Shown here: in pieces, positions 25,548-34,207 of the stretch | Layout: each line of letters begins with the position of its first letter | Numbering within the stretch: position 1 is the first letter of the stretch | DNA from: Io17-Chloro-G2 sp034420695 | GTDB lineage: Bacteria; Chloroflexota; Dehalococcoidia; Lucifugimonadales; UBA3495 | DNA: 64,000 bases | Direction of reading: 5' to 3' | Assembly: GCA_034420695.1 (NCBI GenBank) | Contig: DAOULB010000042.1 | Span: forward strand, 29,106 to 93,105 | Notes under the pieces: generated by a model | Told to the model about the DNA's origin: nothing | The model's input: only the letters and a program-made list of their open reading frames with translations | Databases searched by the model: none | Program-made: the position numbers and the translations under genes

Positions 25548-27827
25548 ATGACCTCTAACTTGGTGCTTTCCAACGTGGAATACAGCGTGGTGGGGACCAG
25601 GCCCATACGGCACGACGGCGTGGACAAGGTGACGGGCAAAGCCCAGTACGCCGCTGACGTACAGCTGCCCGGTCATCTGCACGGCAAGGTGCTGCGCAGC
25701 CCCCATGCCCATGCAATCATCAAGTCCATCGATACTTCCGCCGCAGAGGCCCATCCGGGCGTCTTGGCGGTGGCAACTTCGAAGGACCTAGCGCCGGTGC
25801 CCGACCGGCTGGCTGAAGTGGGCGAGGACGCCGTCCTCAGCCTGAAGTATCTGAGCAACAACGTGCTGGCCGGGGACAAGGCCCTGTACAAGGGCCACGC
25901 CGTGGCCGCGGTGGCGGCGGAGAACCCCCACGACGCCGAAGAGGCCCTGAAGCTTATCAAGGTGGATTACGAAGTCCTGCCGGCGGTAAGCACCTCGGAA
26001 GAGGCGATGCAGCCGGGGGCCTCAATCCTTCACGACCACATGACGGCCCCCAGCCTCAACGACGGCAGCCCGGAGAAGACCAACGTGGCCGCCCGGCAGA
26101 GGCTGACCTTGGGAGACATAGAAGCAGGGTTGAAAGAGGCCGACGTGGTGGTGGAGCGGGAGTTCCGCACCAAGACGGTGCACCAAGGGTACATCGAGCC
26201 CCAGAGCGCCTCGGCTTCCTGGAGCCACGACGGCCGGGTGACAGTCTGGAACAGTTCCCAGAACCCCTTCGGCATCCGGGACAACACCGCGCTAATCCTG
26301 GGAATTCCCTCATCCAACGTCAAGCTGGTCCCCATGGAGATCGGCGGCGGCTTCGGAGGCAAGCTGGCCACCTACTTGGAGCCGGTGGCGGCGGTGCTGT
26401 CCCGCAAGAGCGGCAGGCCGGTGACGGTTACCATGAGCCGCAAGGACGTGATGGAGGCCACCGGCCCCACCTCGGGCAGCTACATGAAGGTGAAGCTGGG
26501 CGTGACCAAGGAGGGGAAAATCACGGCGGCTCAGGGCTACGTGGCCTTGGAGGCCGGGGCTTACCCGGGTTCGCCCATCGGCGGCGCCCTCAACTGCATG
26601 CTCACTCCCTACGACATTGCGAACTTGGACTTGGAAGGGTTGGACGTTGTCGATAACAAGCCCAAGACGGCGGCTTACCGGGCGCCGGGGGCTCCCCTTG
26701 GCTGCTTCGCCGTGGAGATCCTGCTGGACGAGGTGAGCGAGAAGCTGGGCATAGACCCGGTGGAGCTGCGGCTGGCCAACGCCGCCAAGGAGGGGACCCG
26801 CCGGGCCGACGGTACCCTGAACCCGCCCATTGGCGTGGTGGAGGTCCTGGAAGCAGTGAAAGCCCACCCCCACTACAACGCGCCGTTGGAAGGCAAGAAC
26901 AGGGGAAGAGGATTCGCCCTGGGTTTCTGGCGCAACAACACCGGCCCATCCTGCGCCGTGGCCAACGTCAACTCCGACGGCACCATTATGCTGGTGGAGG
27001 GTTCGGTGGATATCGGCGGCTCTCGCACGGTGATCGCCCAGCAACTGGCCGAGGTGTTGGGAATCCCGGTGGAGCAGGTGTTCCCCAGCGTGGGCGACAC
27101 CGATTCTATCGGCTTCACCTCGCTGACCGCGGGCAGCGGCGTGGCCTTCAAGACCGGCTGGGCGGCGATTCAGGCCGCCAACGACATCAAGCAGCAGCTC
27201 ATCGGCCGGGCGGCCCTGATCTGGGACACCGAGCCGGACAACGTGGAATACGTCGATGGAGTGCTGCAGCACAAGTCTGACCCGGAACTGAAGATGACCT
27301 TCAAGCAGGTGGCTCCCCGCCTCAACGAGACCGGCGGGCCGGTGGTGGGCCGGGGGAACGTAAACCCCCGGGGGGCCGGAGGCTCGGCTTCGGCTACCTT
27401 GGTGGACTTCGAAGTTGACCCGGAGACGGGCAAGTCCCAAGTGCTGCGCTGTACTGTGTTCCAGGACGCCGGCAAGGCAGTCCACCCCAGCTACGTGGAG
27501 GGCCAGATGCAGGGCGGCACGGTGCAGGGGATCGGCTGGGCCATCAACGAAGAGTACTTCATGAACGACGACGGGGAACTGGTCAATTCCAGCCTGCTGG
27601 ACTACCGGATGATGACCAGCCTGGACCTGCCGATGATCGACACGGTTATCGTGGAGGTGGCGAATCCTGGGCATCCCTTCGGAGTCCGCGGGGTGGGTGA
27701 GTCTTCGATCGTACCCCCATTGGCGGCGGTAGCCAATTCAATCCACCGGGCAACCGGCATAACCGTGGACAGGCTGCCTCTGTCGCCGGGGTTTCTGGTA
27801 GAAGCAATGCAGAAAAACGGGAAGTAG
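25548..27827 (+). CDS. Molybdopterin-binding subunit, xanthine dehydrogenase/CO dehydrogenase family
   Basis: 759 aa, AAGGAG upstream. VVGTRPIRHDGVDKVTGKAQYAADV is the ald_Xan_dh_C start; GGGFGGKL is the first molybdopterin motif (about 265), and VRGVGESSIVPPLAAVANSI at the C-terminus has the active-site Glu. The enzyme hydroxylates an aldehyde, heterocycle or similar substrate at a Mo centre. The iron-sulfur and FAD subunits that normally accompany it are not in this window, so electrons must leave by partners encoded elsewhere. Confidence 0.88.
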   Translation: MTSNLVLSNVEYSVVGTRPIRHDGVDKVTGKAQYAADVQLPGHLHGKVLRSPHAHAIIKSIDTSAAEAHPGVLAVATSKDLAPVPDRLAEVGEDAVLSLKYLSNNVLAGDKALYKGHAVAAVAAENPHDAEEALKLIKVDYEVLPAVSTSEEAMQPGASILHDHMTAPSLNDGSPEKTNVAARQRLTLGDIEAGLKEADVVVEREFRTKTVHQGYIEPQSASASWSHDGRVTVWNSSQNPFGIRDNTALILGIPSSNVKLVPMEIGGGFGGKLATYLEPVAAVLSRKSGRPVTVTMSRKDVMEATGPTSGSYMKVKLGVTKEGKITAAQGYVALEAGAYPGSPIGGALNCMLTPYDIANLDLEGLDVVDNKPKTAAYRAPGAPLGCFAVEILLDEVSEKLGIDPVELRLANAAKEGTRRADGTLNPPIGVVEVLEAVKAHPHYNAPLEGKNRGRGFALGFWRNNTGPSCAVANVNSDGTIMLVEGSVDIGGSRTVIAQQLAEVLGIPVEQVFPSVGDTDSIGFTSLTAGSGVAFKTGWAAIQAANDIKQQLIGRAALIWDTEPDNVEYVDGVLQHKSDPELKMTFKQVAPRLNETGGPVVGRGNVNPRGAGGSASATLVDFEVDPETGKSQVLRCTVFQDAGKAVHPSYVEGQMQGGTVQGIGWAINEEYFMNDDGELVNSSLLDYRMMTSLDLPMIDTVIVEVANPGHPFGVRGVGESSIVPPLAAVANSIHRATGITVDRLPLSPGFLVEAMQKNGK

Positions 27828-27912
27828 TCTCGCGCCCATTGCGGACTTCCGGCTCCGGGCTTTCCTCGGACAGACGATAGCGAAGATGTGCCGGAAGCAG
27901 AGAGGCGCAGGG

Positions 27913-27942
27913 TTGACATTCCGTCTATCATATTGCTATATC
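27913..27942 (+). promoter_or_regulatory. Promoter of the Asp-box propeller gene
   Basis: TTGACA at 27913-27918 and CTATAT at 27936-27941 (17 bases) or TATATC at 27937-27942 (18 bases). The leader to the gene at 27997 is about 50 bases with AAGGAGG near its end. Confidence 0.6.
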
Positions 27943-27996
27943 TGCGCCACCGGAAAAGAGACTTAGGCAACAGTAATTTTCAAGGAGGGTGTGACC

Positions 27997-28980
27997 ATGT
28001 CTACGAACTACACTATCTGTGTCGGCACCGTGGGCGGCGGTTTGTCCTACAGCCGCGACGGCGGCGAGACTTGGTTGAAAATCCGGGACAACGTGCCCAG
28101 CGAAGGCAATATCCGCACCATGACCGTATACCCCGACGACGCCCACCGGCTGCTGGCCGGTTCCGACGGCGGGCTGTTCCGCAGCGAGGACAACGGCGCT
28201 TCTTGGAACAAGGTAGACTCCCCCTTCGAGGACCTGCAGATCTGGTCGGTGACGGTAGACCCGGATGACACCGACACCATTTTCGTGGGCACCCGGCCCG
28301 GCGGGTTCCGCTCCAGGGACGGCGGGAAGAGCTGGCAGGAAATGAACATGGGGGTGAACCTGAACTGCCCCATCGGCACTCCCCGGACCACCAACATCGT
28401 CGTCGACCCCAGGGACCACCGGACCGTGTGGGCCGGCATAGAAGTGGACGGCGTCTACAAGAGCCTGGACGGCGGGGATAGCTGGCTTCACATGAGCGAA
28501 CTGGGCCCCGACCCCTTCCACGGCGACGTGCACGGCATGGCCGTCCGGCCGGGCCCGAACAGCGCAGTCTATGCCACCAGCCCCTTCGGCTTGGCCACCA
28601 GCACCGACGAAGGCGAGAGCTGGGTGTACCACGAGTACCCCAAGTACCAAGAGTCCGACGCGAGGTCCTACTGCCGGGGTGTGATCATCAAGACCGACGA
28701 CCCTGACGTGATGTTTGTGGGCCACGGCAACGCCATCCCCGGCGACCAAGGAGCAATCCAGCAGACCCGGGACGGCGGCAAGACCTGGTTCCAGACCGAC
28801 CTGCCGGTCACTCCGAACTCGGTGGTGTACTGGTTCGGCACCCACAAGTCTGTCCCCAACTCGGTGGTTGCCGGCAGCCTGTACGGCTACGTTTACGTCA
28901 GCGACGACGGCGGCATTTCCTGGCGGAAAGTCAAGAGGGAGTTCGGTGAGATCAGGTCGGTCACCCTGACCCCCAACTAG
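27997..28980 (+). CDS. Seven-Asp-box beta-propeller (BNR/sortilin-like)
   Basis: 327 aa from the ATG at 27997, eight bases after AAGGAGG. Seven Asp boxes are spaced evenly: SRDGGETW, SEDNGASW, SRDGGKSW, SLDGGDSW, STDEGESW, TRDGGKTW and SDDGGISW. This predicts a seven-bladed propeller like those in exo-alpha-sialidase-type and photosystem stability factor (Ycf48-like) proteins. There is no signal peptide, so it is probably cytosolic. Function unknown; it has its own promoter and terminator. Confidence 0.82.
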   Translation: MSTNYTICVGTVGGGLSYSRDGGETWLKIRDNVPSEGNIRTMTVYPDDAHRLLAGSDGGLFRSEDNGASWNKVDSPFEDLQIWSVTVDPDDTDTIFVGTRPGGFRSRDGGKSWQEMNMGVNLNCPIGTPRTTNIVVDPRDHRTVWAGIEVDGVYKSLDGGDSWLHMSELGPDPFHGDVHGMAVRPGPNSAVYATSPFGLATSTDEGESWVYHEYPKYQESDARSYCRGVIIKTDDPDVMFVGHGNAIPGDQGAIQQTRDGGKTWFQTDLPVTPNSVVYWFGTHKSVPNSVVAGSLYGYVYVSDDGGISWRKVKREFGEIRSVTLTPN

Positions 28981-29023
28981 ACCGCCAACCGGCCAAGACC
29001 TGTTTCAGGGTTCGGCGGAATTT

Positions 29024-29056
29024 AAAGAGTCCCGGACGGTCGTCCGGGACTCTTTT
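29024..29056 (+). terminator. Rho-independent terminator
   Basis: A perfect 15-bp stem, AAAGAGTCCCGGACG with its complement, two-base loop, then TTTT. It ends the propeller gene transcript; the symmetric A/T flanks could let it work in both directions. Confidence 0.9.
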
Positions 29057-29130
29057 GATGTTACGCTGGTCCACCGTAAGCACTATGTAAGAAGCACTGG
29101 TTTCCACACATTGTCGAGGGGAAGAAGACC

Positions 29131-29961
29131 ATGTCTGCCATCAGCCGGTGGAAGGAAATGATCGTTGCCGAACACGCCCAGTCGGAGTCGATGCGGCCGG
29201 CCGGGGACGGGCCGCCGTCAGACCACTGGCGGCCCTACGCCCAAAACTTCCGGGCCGACCCCCGGCGAACCGGGGACCCCTGGCTGGACAGCCTGCTGCC
29301 CTGGGTCTCACCAGAGCAGACCCTGATCGACGTGGGGGCCGGGGGAGGTAGATTGGCCCTGCCCTTGGCATTGCGCTGCCGCCACGTAACCGCCGTCGAA
29401 CCCTCGCCTAGCATGGTGGAAGTCTTGGAGGCCCAGGCCAGGGAGCACGGAATAGATAATGTGACCGTGGTGCAGTCCCGGTGGGAAGAAGCAGAGGTCG
29501 AACCTGCTGATGTTGTGCTGTCGGTCCACGTTTTTTACGTGGTGCAGGAGATTGAGCTCTTCATCCGCAAGATGGAGAGCCACGCCAGGGACAGGGTTAT
29601 GGTGGTCCTCTACGAAGATGCGCCGCAGTCCCAAGTTTATCCCCTGTGGGAGCAAGTCCACGGCTCTCCAAGGCTGGCGCTGCCCAGCGCGCCTCACCTC
29701 CGGAAAGCGCTGACCGAGTTGGGAATAGAAGCCGGGGAACATGCCCTGCCGGCGCCCCAGGGTCGGGGATACGACAGCCCGGAACACGCCTTGGAGCAGG
29801 TCAGCCGACGGTTGTACTTGGCAGGAGATGACCCAAAGCGGGAGATAGTGGCCAGTCTCCTGGAAACCGGTTTGGAAGAGGTGGATGGGACCTTTCACAT
29901 AAAGGGAGCCGCGCCGATGAGGCCGGTATTGTTCAGCTGGAAGCCCGGCGGTGAGCCTTAG
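29131..29961 (+). CDS. Class I SAM-dependent methyltransferase
   Basis: 276 aa. Motif I is LIDVGAGGGRLALPLA (about 65-80), followed by the acidic motif II end VTAVEPSPSMVEVL and post-I VTVVQSRWEEAE. Substrate unknown. It ends 159 bases before the predicted selenoprotein and lies on the same strand, but a candidate promoter sits between them. Confidence 0.85.
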   Translation: MSAISRWKEMIVAEHAQSESMRPAGDGPPSDHWRPYAQNFRADPRRTGDPWLDSLLPWVSPEQTLIDVGAGGGRLALPLALRCRHVTAVEPSPSMVEVLEAQAREHGIDNVTVVQSRWEEAEVEPADVVLSVHVFYVVQEIELFIRKMESHARDRVMVVLYEDAPQSQVYPLWEQVHGSPRLALPSAPHLRKALTELGIEAGEHALPAPQGRGYDSPEHALEQVSRRLYLAGDDPKREIVASLLETGLEEVDGTFHIKGAAPMRPVLFSWKPGGEP

Positions 29962-29980
29962 CGAGCGGGCGGGGGCGATG

Positions 29981-30009
29981 TTGACAGGGCTTGGGGGCGC
30001 CCTTACGCT
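29981..30009 (+). promoter_or_regulatory. Candidate promoter of the selenoprotein operon
   Basis: TTGACA at 29981-29986, 17 bases, then TACGCT at 30004-30009. The 10-bp tandem repeat would lie in the leader between this promoter and the ATG at 30121. Confidence 0.45.
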
Positions 30010-30030
30010 ACCGTTGGTCCGGGGCCTGCC

Positions 30031-30099
30031 GGCCTGAGCGGGCCTGAGCGGGCCTGAGCGGGCCTGAGCGGGCCTGAGCGCGGGCCTGAGCGGGCCTGA
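30031..30099 (+). repeat. Seven-copy 10-bp tandem repeat, GGCCTGAGCG
   Basis: Five perfect head-to-tail copies from 30031, a two-base CG insertion near 30081, then two more. The array is in the leader of the selenoprotein gene. Copy number of such arrays tends to vary by slippage. Confidence 0.92.
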
Positions 30100-30120
30100 A
30101 AACGACTACAGGGTGAAGCT

Positions 30121-30882
30121 ATGGATGTGCACGTTTATACCCATCCCGGTTGATTCAGTTGCCGGACGGTAGAGGAGTTTCTGTCGTCCAACGGTGTGCA
30201 GTATGTGCACCACGATCTGGCCACCGACGAAGCAGCGGTGGAACAACTGCGAAACCTGGGGATCAAGTCGGTCCCGGTGACGATTATCGATGACGACCAA
30301 GTGATAATCGGTTACTACCCCAAGAAACTGGTGCCGGCCCTCAAGCTGGACGTGAAGGTGGACCTGGCCGGGAAGACGGAATGGATGGCCGGCAAATACG
30401 ACGTCGTCCTCCGGGCGGCCATGCGGGCGGCGCGGCAGGTTACCCAGGAGCAGTTGGATGAGCAGGTGCCCTGGCGGCCGGCCAGCCTGCGGGACACCAT
30501 CATGCACGTGCTTTCCTTCCCGGAGCTGGCTTGGTTGAGCCACAAGACCGGGAGCATGAGCGCCGATGACATGGAGGCTTCAAACCAGCGGCTGCGGGAC
30601 CTCAATACGCCAAACGAGATTTGCGGCTATGGCGAGGAAGTGCTGCGGAATATCACCGATTTCCTGAACAGCGGCGACGATGCCGCCTTCGACCGGGTGG
30701 TGCCCGCGCACTATGGCGGGGAGGTCACGGTAGTCGAGCTTTTGAACATCATCCTCAGCCACAGCACCCATCACCTGAAGCAAGTGTACCATCACTTGCA
30801 GACCGGCTTGGGCCTGACCTTGGACCGGCCGGCCACCGAATCCGATCTTGATGGAATAGTTACTCCCACGGCGTTGATTTAA
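30121..30882 (+). CDS. Predicted selenoprotein: glutaredoxin (UxxC)-DinB fusion
   Basis: 253 aa if TGA at 30151-30153 is read as selenocysteine (U11). AGGGTGAAG precedes the ATG. Before the TGA: MDVHVYTHPG; after it: FSCRTVEEFLSSNGVQYVHH, then the cis-Pro motif IKSVPVTIIDDD. This is a complete glutaredoxin fold in which the first Cys of CxxC is the TGA. A hairpin suited to SECIS follows at once. Residues about 95-245 form a DinB/YfiT-like four-helix domain (WMAGKYDVVLRAAMRAARQV ... HSTHHLKQVYHHL), of the superfamily that includes metal-dependent thiol transferases. A thiol-linked transferase/reductase role is inference. Without recoding, only a fragment from about 30196 would be seen. Confidence 0.85.
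30164..30189 (+). promoter_or_regulatory. SECIS-like hairpin for selenocysteine insertion
   Basis: GGACGGTAGA (30164-30173) pairs with TCTGTCGTCC (30180-30189): ten pairs, two of them G-U, around the six-base loop GGAGTT. The loop begins 20 bases after the TGA, inside the range known for bacterial SECIS elements, and has G in its first two positions as expected for SelB binding. Confidence 0.75.
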
Positions 30883-30926
30883 ATGCTCGCAATTCCAAGG
30901 GCCTTTGCACGGAGGGGGATGGAACA

Positions 30927-31580
30927 ATGATCTACGAGTTGAGGCTTTACGATGCCACCCCGGGGAACCTGCCGGCGGTGAACGACCGGTTTGGCAATCA
31001 CGTAGTCGGGTTTTTCGACACCTACGGGATCGGCATTCTTGGTTTCTGGACCGAAGAGATAGGCACCAGCAACCGGCTGACCTTCATCTTGAGCTACGAG
31101 GATATGGGGGACCGGGAAAGGAAGTTCCAGGACTTCACCAGGGACCCGGAATGGCTGAAGGTGCAGGAGGCTACTGAAGCTAACGGGCCACTATCGGCCT
31201 TGGTGCAGAACACCTTCATGCGCCTCACCCACTACTCGCCGGAGCCGAAGATATCCTCCAACCTCCAGGAACTGAGAATTTACGACGCGGTGCCCGGCAA
31301 GCTGGGGGCGTTGCACCAGCGGTTTGCCAACCACACCACCGGGTTCTTCAAGAAGTACGGCATGGACGTTATCGGTTATTGGACCGACGAGATAGGCGTC
31401 AGCAACCGTTTGACCTACATGCTGGGATACGAGAGCCTGGCCCACCGGGAGGAGAGCTGGCGGGCGTTCGCCGCGGACGCCGACTGGCGCAAAGTGGTGG
31501 AGGAGTCCCACCGGGACGGTGTCCTGGTAAGGCAGAGCCACAATACCATACTGCGGCCAACGTCCTACTCGCCGCGCTAA
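30927..31580 (+). CDS. Double NIPSNAP-domain protein
   Basis: 217 aa. Two tandem copies of a ~105-residue NIPSNAP (dimeric alpha-beta barrel) domain: MIYELRLYDATPGNLPAVN... and LQELRIYDAVPGKLGALHQR..., each with a GFWTEEIG/GYWTDEIG turn and NRLTFIL/NRLTYML strand. The two halves would form a pseudo-dimer. Function of bacterial NIPSNAP proteins is mostly unknown. It sits 44 bases after the selenoprotein and 27 before the GMC oxidoreductase, within one transcription unit. Confidence 0.85.
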   Translation: MIYELRLYDATPGNLPAVNDRFGNHVVGFFDTYGIGILGFWTEEIGTSNRLTFILSYEDMGDRERKFQDFTRDPEWLKVQEATEANGPLSALVQNTFMRLTHYSPEPKISSNLQELRIYDAVPGKLGALHQRFANHTTGFFKKYGMDVIGYWTDEIGVSNRLTYMLGYESLAHREESWRAFAADADWRKVVEESHRDGVLVRQSHNTILRPTSYSPR

Positions 31581-31607
31581 ATCGCCAAGACTTACCGGGG
31601 TAGAGCT

Positions 31608-33158
31608 ATGAAGTATGACTACATTGTAATAGGGGCCGGTTCCGCCGGTTCGATACTGGCGACCCGCCTCACCGAAGACCCGCAGCGTTCGGTTCTGCTG
31701 CTGGAGGCCGGGCCGGACTATCCGGAATTCGAGAGGTTACCGGAGGAGGTCAAGTTCGGCTACGCCACCGAGATCGACATCATGACCAGCGACCACAACT
31801 GGCAGTTCGTGGGCAAGGCCACCGAGACCGCGGGGGAGATGCTGGTGCCCCGGGGCAAGGTAACCGGCGGCTCCAGCGCCATCAACGGCCAGGTGTTTCT
31901 GCGTGGTGTGCCGGAAGACTACGATAGCTGGGCCGAGATGGGCAACGACCAGTGGAACTTCCAGAAGTTGTTGCCCTATTTCCGCAAGCTGGAGACCGAC
32001 ACTGACTACGGCAGCGACGACTTCCACGGCAACGACGGCCCCATAATTGCTCACCGGTTCAAGCGGGAGACTTGGCTGCCAGCCCAAGTGGCCTTCTACG
32101 AGGCCTGCCGGGCCGCCGGTTTCCCCGATTCGCCGGACCATAACCACCCGGATTCCACCGGCATCGGCCCCATTCCCTTGAACAACCCCAACGGTATCCG
32201 GTTCAGCACCGCCCTGGGTTACTTGGACCAAGCCCGGCACCGGTTGAACCTGACGTTGCGGGCCGATTGCAACGTGCAACGTATAGTCTTCGAAGGCAAC
32301 CGGGCCACGGGAGTGGAGGTCGAAAGCGGCGGAGAGAAGTTCGTGATGGAGGGCGAGGAGATAATCCTCAGCGCCGGAGCCATCGGTTCACCCCAGTTGC
32401 TTATGCTGTCGGGTGTGGGGCCGAAGGACAACCTGAGCAGCTTGGGCATACCGGTGGTGCTTGACTCGCCGGGAGTGGGGCAGAACTTGAGGGACCATCC
32501 CGGCGTGTGGGTTACTTGGCGCACCAAGGAAGGCTTCGACTTGGACGGCCTGGCTCCGCGTATGCAGTTGACATTGCGCTACACCGCCGAGGGTTCCCAC
32601 CTGCGGAACGACATGAAGATTTCCATGCAGTCCTTTGCCACCGGCCGGGTCAACCGGGGCGGCAACAGGATGGAGCCCATCGGAATCCGGATTACCGGGG
32701 GCATACAGTTGGCGGCGGGAGCCGGGGAACTGCGCTTGACCTCCGCCGACCCGAAGGTGCAGCCATTCTTGGACTACCGCTATTTAGACGACGAGTTCGA
32801 CCGGATGCGGCTGCGGGACATGGTCCGCCTGTGCGTCAGGCTGGGGGAGCACGAGAGTTTCAAGGATATCATCGAGGAACGGGTGGAACCCACCGATGAG
32901 GAGTTGGCCTCAGACGAAGCCTTGGACGCTTGGATGATGCGGGAGGTTACGACCTCTCAGCACATTTCCTGCACCTGCAAGATGGGTCCGAACACCGACC
33001 CCATGGCGGTGGTGGACCAGCACGGCAAGGTCCACGGCCTGGAGGGTATCCGGGTGGTGGACGCTTCGATCATGCCAGATTGCATCCGGGCCAACACCAA
33101 CGTCACCACCATGATGATAGGGGAGCGCATCTCCGACTTCATACGTCAGGGGGCATAG
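31608..33158 (+). CDS. GMC-family FAD oxidoreductase
   Basis: 516 aa. FAD-binding YDYIVIGAGSAGSILATRL at the N-terminus, GMC signature region GKVTGGSSAINGQVFLRG (about 82-99) and ILSAGAIGSPQLLMLSGVG. The C-terminal catalytic region has QHISCTCKMG and ASIMPDCIRANTNVTTMMIG. The family oxidises alcohols such as choline or polyethylene glycol, using FAD. Substrate unknown. It is the last gene before a strong terminator. Confidence 0.92.
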   Translation: MKYDYIVIGAGSAGSILATRLTEDPQRSVLLLEAGPDYPEFERLPEEVKFGYATEIDIMTSDHNWQFVGKATETAGEMLVPRGKVTGGSSAINGQVFLRGVPEDYDSWAEMGNDQWNFQKLLPYFRKLETDTDYGSDDFHGNDGPIIAHRFKRETWLPAQVAFYEACRAAGFPDSPDHNHPDSTGIGPIPLNNPNGIRFSTALGYLDQARHRLNLTLRADCNVQRIVFEGNRATGVEVESGGEKFVMEGEEIILSAGAIGSPQLLMLSGVGPKDNLSSLGIPVVLDSPGVGQNLRDHPGVWVTWRTKEGFDLDGLAPRMQLTLRYTAEGSHLRNDMKISMQSFATGRVNRGGNRMEPIGIRITGGIQLAAGAGELRLTSADPKVQPFLDYRYLDDEFDRMRLRDMVRLCVRLGEHESFKDIIEERVEPTDEELASDEALDAWMMREVTTSQHISCTCKMGPNTDPMAVVDQHGKVHGLEGIRVVDASIMPDCIRANTNVTTMMIGERISDFIRQGA

Positions 33159-33187
33159 GCCGCCAGCTGCAAATCGAGTCTCAAAAG

Positions 33188-33239
33188 AACCCCCAAGCGC
33201 TACCCGTTACCGGGTGGGCTTGGGGGTTTCTTCTTTTGT
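33188..33239 (+). terminator. Rho-independent terminator
   Basis: AACCCCCAAGC pairs with GCTTGGGGGTT around an inner TACCCG/CGGGTG stem, followed by TCTTCTTTT. It closes the selenoprotein-NIPSNAP-GMC unit. Confidence 0.9.
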
Positions 33240-33286
33240 AGAGCAAGGTGGAAGCTTGCGCTTCCACAAGCTCAGGATGCCAAAGC

Positions 33287-34012
33287 CTAGCCCTTGAGGT
33301 ACTGGTCGAACCAGTCCATGGCCTTACCCCAGGCATTCCGGGCGGCTTCGGGCCGGTAGCTGTCCCGGGCGTTGCAATGGAAGCCGTGGCCGCAGCCGGG
33401 GTACATGTGGAACTCGTGAACCTTATTGTTCCGGGTTAATTCCCCGGAGATTGTGGCAACGTCCTCCGGGGTGGGGTTCTGGTCCTCCTCGCCGAATAGC
33501 CCCAAGACCGGAACGTTTATGTTGGACGTCCGGCTCAGGGGAGTCGGCCCATCGCCCAAGGACACCATAATCCGTCCGCCGTAGAACACCACCGAGGCGC
33601 CAAGACCGGAGACGCTACAAGCCGCCAGGTAGGAAACCCGGCCGCCGAAGCAGAACCCCACTATGCCGATGCGGTCGGACTGCACATTGGGCTGTGCCTT
33701 CAGGAAATCCACCGCTGCCTGCACGTCGGCCACGATTTCATCGTCCGTGCAGTTCCCCATCCAACCCAAGGCTGCGTCCATTTCCTCGTGCAGGCCCTGG
33801 ATCATCTTTCCCTGCCGGTGGAACATGGCGGGGGCCAAGCCGACGTAGCCCCGGGAAGGCAGGCGGTCGGTGACGTACTGGATGTGGGAGTTGACTCCCC
33901 AGATCTCCTGAATGACTATTACCGCCGGATGCGGACCGGCGTCCGTTGGCTTGGTCAGGTAACCCTCCATGCTCTGACCGCCAACGTCTATGTCCACCCA
34001 TTCTGAAGGCAT
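33287..34012 (-). CDS. Dienelactone hydrolase family protein
   Basis: 241 aa from the ATG at 34010-34012 with GAGGAGGAGA upstream. Catalytic triad visible: Cys in IGIVGFCFGGRVSYL, Asp in FGEEDQNPTP and His in GCGHGFHCNAR. Carboxymethylenebutenolidases hydrolyse dienelactone in chlorocatechol breakdown; other members act on different lactones or esters. It converges on the terminator at 33188-33239. Confidence 0.9.
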   Translation of the reverse strand: MPSEWVDIDVGGQSMEGYLTKPTDAGPHPAVIVIQEIWGVNSHIQYVTDRLPSRGYVGLAPAMFHRQGKMIQGLHEEMDAALGWMGNCTDDEIVADVQAAVDFLKAQPNVQSDRIGIVGFCFGGRVSYLAACSVSGLGASVVFYGGRIMVSLGDGPTPLSRTSNINVPVLGLFGEEDQNPTPEDVATISGELTRNNKVHEFHMYPGCGHGFHCNARDSYRPEAARNAWGKAMDWFDQYLKG

Positions 34013-34207
34013 GCTCTCTCCTCCTCGAAAATTGCAGCTGGGAATTCTGCCACTGGCAGTATTCACCGCCGACCTCGGGCCGGGTTGGCATATTTTAGCA
34101 TGAGAGATGCTGCTGGCGCAGGTTCCATACCTGGCGGGCTAAAGGTATCATTTAGGCTGGCATCAGACGTCAACCAGAGCCGGAGTGCCCTTTGGGGAGG
34201 TGTAGTT

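Noticed and set aside
26310..27674. A 454-codon minus-strand frame opposite the molybdopterin subunit
   Set aside because: His/Val/Gln-rich shadow of the real gene.
30151..30153. Reading the TGA as a simple nonsense mutation (pseudogene)
   Set aside because: It falls exactly at the catalytic Cys, the rest of the frame is intact over 240 codons, and a fitting SECIS-like hairpin follows.
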